Part shown: piece after piece, positions 57,001 through 64,000 of the stretch
Position numbering within the stretch: position 1 is the first letter of the stretch
How the letters are laid out: every line of letters begins with the position of its first letter
From: Arctopsyche grandis
Lineage: Eukaryota; Arthropoda; Insecta; Trichoptera; Hydropsychidae
DNA length: 64,000 nucleotides
Reading direction: 5' to 3'
Assembly: GCF_051622035.1 (NCBI RefSeq)
Contig: NC_135360.1
Coordinates: 13,506,001-13,570,000 of the forward strand
Program-made: the position numbers and the translations under genes
Notes under the pieces: model-generated
The model's database searches: none
Seen by the model: only the letters and a program-made list of their open reading frames with translations
What the model was told of the DNA's origin: nothing

Positions 57001-59732
57001 ATGTTTTAATTTATTTATAGATTGAATAGACCTGTTGAGTTTACAACAACAGCTCATCCAGCTTGTCTAAATACTGAACCAGAATCCTCGATAAATACAT
57101 TAATCATCACAGGATGGGGTACCATTGACACTAAAGGTAAATAATCGCTTTTTTTTTTAATACTTTTAATTATACATATTGTTATTGTTTATTTCTAGCC
57201 AAAATGTTTTTTAGGGGACAACCTATTCATAATATATTTTTAATGGCTGTGTGATTTGTTTTATTTAATTATATATTTTAGTAAATTACGTTATTTTCGT
57301 TAACCACTGACTATTTGATTAATTCTATTAACCAGGGCTGTAGAGTTGAAGTTCTGGAGTCGTGGCATTTTTGGTAGTCATTAAGAAAATGGTCTTACGC
57401 ATATATGTAAATACTTGTAAAAAAAATTTAAATGCGATATTTTTGAAGTCGAAGTCAGTGTCAAAGTCGAAGTTGGGGTCGGGGTTGGAGTGTAGAACAC
57501 GTATTTTTAAATTACTCAACGTGCTATCGACTATTTTTCAAAAATATACTAACAGAAAATAATTTTAGTTCACATACTATACTGCTATTTTTTAATTCTT
57601 ACAAAAATTACTGACTATAAAAGACTCTATATTCAATTCGTTGTCATTTATATAATACAGATCTACAAATATACCTATACATATGTATATTAAAACTAAA
57701 TTCTAAATTGTGATTTCATTATATTTCCAGTAAGATCCAAAAGTGACACATTGCAAAAAGCGAACGTTACCATGGTTAATCTTTCAACGTGCAATTCATC
57801 TTATACAGAGAGGAGAGATAGAAAACTTCCATATGGACTTACTTCTCAACAAATGTGTGCTGTACATAGTGTAGCAGATACTTGCCAGGCAAGTAAAAAC
57901 TATTAAAAAAAACATTTAATATTTCTATCATTGCTTATTGGATAAGTTCTACCCAATGGAAATAACCCCTAATGTATATGTATACAAGATGAACGTTTGT
58001 TAGTTTGTCTGCTAGGAAAATTCAATTTTCAATTTAGGAACACCAAACTTAGTGTATTACATATCTCATAGCACCTTACCTTTTAAAATGGCCTTTGACC
58101 GTGTTCAATACGTTCGCCTGATGGAAACTTTTAAACATATTGGCCTGAATGATAGAGATGTCAGATTGCTGCGAAATGTTTATTGGAATCAGACTGCAGT
58201 AGTGCGCATCGATAATCATTTCACTGATGAGATTCCTATAGAGCTGGGCGTCAGGCAAGGATGCATCCTATCACCTACCCTTTTTAATCTATCATATACA
58301 GAATCTATCTTTTAAGATGCTCTCCAAGAAGCAGAGGGTATTAAAGTAGGCGGCAAAACAATCACCAATATACGATATGCTGATGACACGGCACTAGTTG
58401 TCGAAAATCTAACAGACTATCAAGAAAGCAATCGAAGAGGTCTGCGCATTAATGTAAGTCGAAATTTATGCTAGCCGACAAAATGCAAACAGACACCAGT
58501 GATCTAACGTTGGATGGAGAGGTTTTAGAAAGAGTGAAAAGATTTAAATACCTGGGTATTTGGTTGAATGAGGAAATGGACCCAGATGAAGACTTGAGAA
58601 TCCACGAATCGAGGTGGCTAGAACAGCGTTCATCGAACTTTAGACGGAGATTACAAAGAAGCATATCAATCTTCGTACGTGGTTGAGATTCGCAAAGAGC
58701 TACGTCTAGTCAGTGCTGCTATATGGATGCGAAACGTGGACTTTGACGACCAGGATGATCAGCCGCATCGAAGATTTTGAGATGTGGGTCTACAGTCACA
58801 AATGAAGCTGTCCTCAGCATAATAGGGAGAGGCAGGGTACTTGTTTCTGTCCAGCGGAGAAAGATGGAGTACCTCGGACACATGATACGTGGTCCAAAAT
58901 ATGAATTTCTCCGTTTGATAACTATGGAAAAATAGAAGGTAGAAAATGGATTGGCAGGAAGAAGTTGTCTTGACTTCGAAACATGCGCATGTGGAGCAAT
59001 ATGAGCGCCGACGATCTGTTCCGAGCCGCTGAAGACCTATGCGGATATCTGCAAATAATCTACGAGGTGGTCGCCAACGTCCGGATGCGGACAAGGCATT
59101 AGGAAGAAGACCCTACTTTAGATTTTACAAGATTGCTTTTAGAAAAAAATCAGAATTTAAGATCAAAGGGCACCCATAAAAAACGCCCGGACAACGCTGG
59201 GCAAGTGTATCTTTGCATTATATAATTTCACTGTTTTCAATGTAGGACCGCTAAATTCGGCAAACTATCTCCCAGTACCCTACAAATACCATATATGTAC
59301 TTTAGTTAATCCATCAAGCAGCCGCCAGCTCGCACAAACTCCATCAAAGCGAATTGGATCTCATTTAATAGGTCAGATCGATAGGCACGGGAGTTATCTC
59401 CTATAAAACTATCAATAAACCCACTACTACACTTTAGTTATGTACTCAGAATCTATGATCGAAGAGTCTGTAAATTTGTATAGTGGACAATCAAACAAAC
59501 ATTCAACTTTACATAATGGGTTTACATACCCCTTTATATCAATATATTATTTATGTTTTTATATTTGCAGGGTGATTCTGGTGGACCAATCCAAATTCCA
59601 GAAACTAGGGATAGAATGTACACTTTAGTTGGGATAACATCATTTGGACAGGCATGCGGGTCTGGAATACCCGGTGTTTACGTTAGAATATCAAGTTATT
59701 TGAGTTGGATTGAAAGTATTGTGTGGCCATAA
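51054..59732 (+). CDS. CLIP-domain serine protease (CLIP-C/snake-like), eleven exons
   Basis: Exons: 51054-51129, 53632-53721, 53990-54077, 54160-54287, 56005-56115, 56219-56310, 56570-56679, 56803-56940, 57021-57136, 57731-57888, 59571-59732. The joined frame is 1269 nt (422 residues). A signal peptide ends near ...LTRSLQAQ (residue 25). One CLIP domain, residues 62-109, has six Cys spaced C-9-C-5-C-18-C-9-CC. A Thr/Ser-rich linker leads to the activation site TY180|ILGG. The chymotrypsin-fold domain has His225 (TAAHC), Asp273 (HDLALL) and Ser372 (GDSGGP), with Asp six residues before Ser indicating trypsin-like specificity. Such secreted zymogens act in haemolymph cascades (Toll activation, melanisation, dorsoventral patterning). 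Hydrophobic activation residues are typical of CLIP-C members such as Drosophila snake. All introns are GT-AG except the last, which is GC-AG. The exact orthologue is not determined. Confidence 0.92.
51861..52086 (+). repeat. Interspersed repeat family A, copy 4
   Basis: Lies in intron 1 of the protease. It begins tactagtgtttttacccggc followed by ttcgcccggtatttgtaata, and ends acaaagtctctttcgaaatt with atgtattaga. Confidence 0.7.
52979..53250. mobile_element. Foldback element, copy 2 (arm-deleted)
   Basis: This 272-bp copy lies in intron 1 of the protease. The left arm matches copy 1 closely (aacgcaaatatcggaaggca to aggaacaagaggaacaggc). The right arm is mostly deleted, leaving gcgcgcgcag followed by the outer tccgatatttgcgttttccg and gcgtttcacattcggg. 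It is flanked by aaacaaaca on both sides (52970-52978 and 53251-53259), again a perfect 9-bp duplication. An extra actcacgtacat insertion lies near 53102. Confidence 0.85.
54470..55009. mobile_element. MITE with 15-bp terminal inverted repeats in protease intron 4
   Basis: CGGTTAAGAGGGCTG (54470-54484) is repeated exactly inverted as CAGCCCTCTTAACCG (54995-55009). Inside are three copies of a tatattgagtgaatgcgac-type unit (about 54528-54610). Target duplications were not identified and there is no coding capacity. The superfamily is uncertain. Confidence 0.65.
55195..55330. mobile_element. Palindromic MITE centred on TGACGTCA in protease intron 4
   Basis: The arms tcgcacagctttacttatgt ... 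gagatacaaggggact and agtccccttgtatcctactc ... aagaaaggctatgcga are inverted copies with mismatches, joined by a short centre ctaggtgacgtcatatcga. The perfect cAMP-response-element palindrome TGACGTCA is at 55271-55278. A hAT-like right end (gttttccacggtacgccactg region) follows at about 55342-55362. Confidence 0.6.
57326..57500. mobile_element. hAT-like end in protease intron 9
   Basis: cagggctgtagagttgaag followed by gaagtcgaagtc and gtcggggttggagt repeats resembles a known hAT terminal type (CAGGGCTGTGGAGTCGG) with its characteristic gtcgaa/gtcgga repeats. The opposite end was not located. Confidence 0.45.
58060..59105 (+). mobile_element. Degenerate LINE reverse-transcriptase copy in protease intron 10
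   Basis: Open frames at 58052-58315 and 58468-58686 belong to a non-LTR reverse transcriptase: [20 protein letters not shown], then [19 protein letters not shown], then [17 protein letters not shown], the YADDTALV box near 58375, and [20 protein letters not shown]. Frameshifts and stops separate them (for example after ESIF at 58313), and the tail region to 59105 is frameshifted too. Its motif set differs from the jockey copy at 16863-19523, so it is a second LINE family. It lies in the same orientation as the host gene. Confidence 0.8.
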
Positions 59733-60018
59733 ATTCACAAGCGAAACAAAGATATGAAAATCTGGAACTGACAAATAAAGATTATGTTATTTGTTTGAAT
59801 TATATTTCACGAGCTTTAATTTTAAAATGTGATATTAAAATGATGTTTAATTATTTATTGTAAATAAAATATGTATTTCATTTACCATTGATTTTAATGA
59901 TGAACTCATAAAAGTTAATGTTAAATGAAATATTTAAAAGATACATCGACTTTTTTTCGTTCTATTTTTAGTATCTGTATGTACGTACACAAATAAAGAT
60001 AATTGATCATGTATATAA
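59733..60018. other. 3' flank of the protease gene
   Basis: This is the 3' untranslated region and flank. A canonical signal aataaag at about 59774 and another (aataaaatatg) near 59863 are candidate polyadenylation sites. Confidence 0.5.
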
Positions 60019-60251
60019 ATCTAATATATAATTTCGAAAGAGACTTTGTATGTAAGGTTTTTGTTGGAAACATCGAAAAAAAAATCGAAGTTTCTGTGAC
60101 GACTATATCGATATCGTTGAATATAATTTTTTTTTCGATTCAAATTGATTTTATTAAAAAAACAAATGAATGTTTACTGTTAGATTGTTTTGCCATGTTT
60201 AAAGCTGTTTAAATTACAAATACCGAGCGAAGCCGGGTCACACCACTAGTA
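60019..60251 (-). repeat. Interspersed repeat family A, copy 5
   Basis: Begins atctaatatataatttcgaa followed by agagactttgtatgtaaggt, and ends aaataccgagcgaagccggg with tcacaccactagta. It has the same orientation as copies 2 and 3. Confidence 0.75.
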
Positions 60252-60514
60252 TACTATAAAGATGAAATTTCAGACATTGGCTAATAATGTTTAATGCTAG
60301 ACCATTTCTCAGCCACCTTGGTTTTTCGGTTTTAAATTGAAATACAGGTATATAATTTATTTATTTATTTATTTTACGGTCAAGAAAAAATTGACCATTT
60401 TACAGAAATGGAGAAAGAAAAAAATATAAAATAAATTACAATGAAATATAAAAGAAAAATCAATAACTAGAATAATGCATACATGCATGCATACACCTAC
60501 ACATACGCTCAATT

Positions 60515-60975
60515 TAGGGCTTCCAAGTCGGTTTAAACCGAAACCGAAAATCCGGCTTTTTGACCATTTTTCAAAAAACCGAAAACCGGCTTTTTGGCTC
60601 GATCAACCGGCTTTTTAAGGTTTTCTTTGATTAATGCTTTTTTCCTCAAAATTAACTATTATGAATTTCAAATTTCTATGCAAGATCAAAATAAATGTAT
60701 ATATCTATCTAAACTCTCTTAGGTAAAAGGCGTATATTTCTTGGAACATCAAAAACAAGGTACTTGGCGGTTTCTTTGAGATTTGTAATGGACGAAGATA
60801 AACTATTTTTTTGCATAGTATAATACATATTTACATTTTTTTTTTCGATTTAAAAACTTTTAACTTAAAAAAAATCTTTATTTTCTAAAACCGGTGAAAG
60901 CCGGCTAACCGGCTTTTTATTTATAAAAAAACCGAAAACCGGCTTTTTCTTTCGGGCGGTTTTATGGAACCCCTA
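60515..60975. mobile_element. hAT-like MITE rich in ACCGGCTTTT motifs
   Basis: A 461-bp element with ends TAGGGCTTCC and GGAACCCCTA, flanked by cgctcaatt on both sides (60506-60514 and 60976-60984), an 8-9 bp duplication. Near both ends it carries repeated aaccggctttt/aaaaaccgaaa motifs (about 60545-60625 and 60893-60955). The middle is AT-rich and non-coding. Confidence 0.8.
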
Positions 60976-61105
60976 CGCTCAATTACATACACATTTGTGC
61001 ACACACACGCATGCAATTATAAACACACGCATATATACATGCACGTATACGTATATACATACATAAATATATACGCATACACATACATTCATATTACAAA
61101 ATTAA

Positions 61106-62590
61106 CTACATTATATTAAAAAAATATTTAAATATAATGGATTTCATGTTGCATTTACTAACAATGAATAAATCGACCATGGACAATTCGTTTCCAACTC
61201 TGTGCAGCAGTGGCGTAGCGAAGGGGGGGGGGTCCAGGGGGTCTGGACCCCCCCTTGGCGGAGTGCAGTCGGCGGCAAAATATCCCACTCCTGTCGCAAT
61301 TGATCGTTTGTACCATTTTTGGATAGTTTTCTATCCCAAATCCATGACAGATTTTTAGGACGTAAACATATACTTGAAAATTTCCAATGTTTGCTTCCTG
61401 ATGGAAAAAGCTCTCAACCATCAAGTGTTTTAAAAAATAAGATAAAGACTTCGGGGGAAATTTACAACCAATATATATTTTGTGGGCCTTGTATTCTAAC
61501 TGGAGAGTTGGAAATGTGGTGGCAATATATAAGTACTAGTGAAAATCGACCAAAAAACGCACTAGCTGCAATTGCAATTTGCAATCCTTCAATATTTACA
61601 AACTTCTAAAAATTCTAGCAACACTTCCGGTGACAACAGCCACAAGTGAACGGAGCTTCTCCACACTACGATGACTAAAAACATATTTAAGAAATACGAT
61701 GTCGGAAAATCGACTAAATCGACTTGCTTTATTAGATATTCATAGGGATATAAATTTTAGTGCAGAAAAAATATTAGATAAATACGCGAAGATTGGATCT
61801 GTGAATTTCGTCCTTTTTAAAGTATTCATTATTTTTATTTTATTTGAATTTTGTTCATACCATATGTTTACTTTATTTTTATATGTTGTGATTTTATATT
61901 AATTAAATATAAATTATCTTGCCTTTTTTCCTTTCAAAACCCCCCTCTTGACAAAATCCTGGCTACGCCACTGCTGTGCAGTCTCAACATAGCTGAGTTC
62001 AATGAGTAATTAGTGGTAAACCTGGGCATATCAAAAAGATGGTTACATCTAATTGATCTACCCGGCACATGGAAGCACACTAAACTCACCAACTCAGAGC
62101 AGTTGATGGTGCCATTAAGAAGACCACACAGAATTGAAATATCATTAATTTTCCTTCTGTCATATAATTTTAGCAAATGAATTTTCTTGTAAATAATAAC
62201 ATTACTGACATGGTAATTATGAATTTTAAAAAATTTAAATTTGATGAATCTAATGAACTTTAATTGCACTGACTCTATTAAGTTAATTTGTTTCATTAAA
62301 TAAGGAGACCAAATGGTAGAATTGTACTCTAATTGGTTTCTAACCAGAGTAGTGTATAAAATTTTAATCGTATTTACATTTTTGAAGTGAGTACTATTTC
62401 GTATTATGAAACCAAGTGATTTGATGGCATTTTTTGTGATAAAATTTATATGAGAATTAAAAGTTAATTTATCGTCAAAAATAACTCCTAGATCTTTAAT
62501 TAGTGATGATGATGGTAATGATTCATTATTTATATGATAATTATAAATAATTTTGTTGTTTGACCAACTGAACCTGACAACAGAACACTT
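61106..62590 (-). mobile_element. LINE reverse-transcriptase C-terminal tail interrupted by a hAT
   Basis: On the minus strand, about 62590 down to 61982 is one open frame reading as the end of a LINE ORF2: [60 protein letters not shown], then [20 protein letters not shown] and [14 protein letters not shown]. It is cut at 61981-61974 by a hAT element and resumes in frame below 61200 (VGNELSMVDLFIVSKCNMKS). The frame across the empty site is intact, so the LINE tail was largely undamaged when the hAT arrived. Confidence 0.8.
61208..61973 (+). mobile_element. hAT transposon (766 bp) with perfect 8-bp duplication
   Basis: The ends are CAGTGGCGTAGC and GCTACGCCACTG (12-bp inverted repeats), with flanking ctgtgcag on both sides (61200-61207 and 61974-61981). 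On the plus strand, about 61340-61800 reads as the C-terminal part of a ZMYM1-like hAT transposase: FLGRKHILENFQCLLPDG, then WWQYISTSENRPKNALAAIA, then (after frame breaks) TATSERSFSTL-type sequence near 61640 and MSENRLNRLALLDIHRDINF. The upstream catalytic half is missing, so it is non-autonomous. Confidence 0.88.
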
Positions 62591-62597
62591 CTTTATG

Positions 62598-62746
<149 letters not shown>

Positions 62747-62850
62747 AAACTAAGGGTAATTTTAATAAAATAATAATAAATTCAATACCTAATCAACATG
62801 TATTTATATTTGGAAGAACAAACACAATTCAACAGGCAACTACATGGCAA

Positions 62851-64000
62851 TTAAACTAATTTAACGGTTTTTAAATCTGGTACCGCTTTTCTTCTTTTAA
62901 TGTAAGTCTCATCATTCATATATTTTCTGAGAACTTCCGGTATCAATATTGTACCATTAGGCTTTTGGTGAGTTTCCAACAGAGCTATTAACATTCTAGG
63001 TACCGCACATGCAGTACCATTCAATGTGTGAGCGAATTCAGATGCTGACTGATTGCGAGGAATATATTTTATATGTAAACGTCTCGCCTGGAAATCGGTA
63101 CAATTACTGCAACTAGATATTTCACCAAACATATTCCTGCCCGGCATCCAAGCTTCAATATCATATTTTCTATAAAATAAAATATATGTTAATGTTATAT
63201 TGTAAATTTTCTATTCTCAGTACTATCAAATAATAAACCTATAAGCAGGAGCCCCTAATTCGTACGGTGGCATATCCAGTACTCTCATGTGTAGACCCAA
63301 TTCAGTAAAGCTCTCTTCTTCTATCTGTCTAAACTCTTCCAATAAAGCATCAGAATCATTTGGACTGCAAACGCCAAACATCTCGACCTTTGTGAATTGA
63401 TGAACTCTGAAATATTAATTTGTAACTAAAACTAAATCTATATATACATATTTTCGCGTCTCCACCTGCGTTGTTAGGGTAAAATAAACAAAAAATTGAA
63501 TAATTTCAAATGTGTTTTCGACAAATGGGAACGGGAACGAGAACAGGAACGGGAATTGCATGCGTTATTGTGGCATTGCAACGCATATCGGGTTTAGCTA
63601 GTTGATAATAAAATAGTTATTTTTATGAATACCTATAAATACCCTTTTCTTCTGATGTACTTGAAGCTTCTGCTCTGTAACATCTACTAACCGCAGCCAT
63701 TTTTAAAGGTAATGTTTCAGCTTTGTGTGTTGTATTGATAAGCAAACCAGCCAAAGACATTTCAGCTGTACCAGACAAACATAACTCTGGCCCATGATGA
63801 AATTCATCCAATGAATATATCTGAAATTATTAAAATGTGATGTATCGACTTTCAAGAATCATAAAAATTTATATAAATAATAAAATAACCTGAGGTCTAT
63901 CCCCTGCAACAATCATTCCGCAACTTTCAATCAAATATTTCGGTAAAATATCGGGAACCGATACAAGGCTAAATCCTTTTTTAACCAAATTACCAATGGA
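62851..64000 (-). CDS. SARS2: Mitochondrial seryl-tRNA synthetase (3' part; gene continues past the right edge)
   Basis: Four exons read on the minus strand: 64000-63890 (continuing off the edge), 63820-63633, 63406-63239 and 63169-62851, all with GT-AG introns and matching phases. The product is a class II aminoacyl-tRNA synthetase that charges mitochondrial tRNA-Ser. Visible features are [15 protein letters not shown], the TAEMSLAGL substrate-binding block, motif 2 with its ATP-binding Arg in [17 protein letters not shown] followed by [11 protein letters not shown], the [10 protein letters not shown] block, and motif 3 [16 protein letters not shown] with its Arg. The CAVPR form of motif 3 is typical of the mitochondrial enzyme. 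Catalytic residues are retained, so it is the enzyme and not the catalytically dead insect paralogue SLIMP. The N-terminal arm and start lie outside the window. An intron (63407-63632) contains a repeat related to the 23.35-kb element. Confidence 0.92.
63470..63602 (-). repeat. CCCGTT-type repeat end inside a SARS2 intron
   Basis: Inverted copy of the left end of the 23350-24960 element: gggaacgggaacgagaacag, gaacgggaattgcatgcgtt and attgtggcattgcaacgca, ending cgggtttagctag. Only about 130 bp is present. The hexamer array is shorter than at 23397-23450. Confidence 0.75.

Noticed and set aside
57328-57562. Frames over gtcgaa/gtcgga repeats
   Set aside because: Part of a hAT-like end with simple repeats in a protease intron.

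Overview
The window is nuclear DNA from an insect. The evidence is four intact animal genes with GT-AG introns, dense jockey-type LINE and hAT transposon debris, a tRNA-derived SINE, and AT-rich spacer full of short tacata/catatg-type repeats. I cannot fix the order from sequence alone. A Methoprene-tolerant (juvenile-hormone receptor) gene limits it to arthropods and makes an insect the natural reading.

Layout. 1-2.6 kb: a GC-rich single-exon gene for the bHLH-PAS juvenile-hormone receptor Met (859-2559, +). 2.6-16.4 kb: gene-poor AT-rich spacer with small hAT-type elements, short interspersed repeat families, a LINE tail (12.1-12.4 kb, -) and a decayed hAT (14.9-15.8 kb). 16.68-21.1 kb: a full-length jockey-like retrotransposon on the minus strand with both ORFs open, a 54-nt poly(A) and a 10-bp target-site duplication. 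21.1-40 kb: more spacer, holding a 1.6-kb unclassified repeat with CCCGTT hexamers (23.35-24.96 kb), a LINE fragment (25.96-26.88 kb), a hAT with a perfect 8-bp duplication (29.01-29.90 kb), and exon-like blocks at 30.3, 37.6 and 40.0 kb that may be untranslated leader exons of the next gene.

40.43-44.00 kb (+): a ten-exon gene for a phospholipase B-like protein of the lamina ancestor/PLBD family, 816 residues, with an N-terminal membrane anchor, two long inserts, and Ala where the family has its catalytic Cys. 44-50.6 kb: transposon nest, including a hAT carrying a 391-bp foldback element and another hAT split by a SINE. 51.05-59.73 kb (+): an eleven-exon gene for a CLIP-domain serine protease (422 residues) behind a recognisable TATA/initiator promoter. 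It has a complete catalytic triad, a Tyr at the activation site, one GC-AG intron, and introns loaded with foldback, MITE and LINE insertions. 59.7-62.8 kb: repeats, including a hAT inserted precisely into a LINE tail. 62.85 kb to the right edge (-): the 3' half of mitochondrial seryl-tRNA synthetase.

The four host genes have unrelated roles (hormone reception, lysosomal/secreted hydrolase-like protein, extracellular protease cascade, mitochondrial translation) and look like chance neighbours. No bacterial-type operon, CRISPR array, rRNA or functional tRNA gene was seen. The strongest novelty leads are the PLBD protein lacking its nucleophile, the foldback family with 9-bp duplications, the precisely datable nested insertions, and the unexplained spliced blocks upstream of the PLBD gene.
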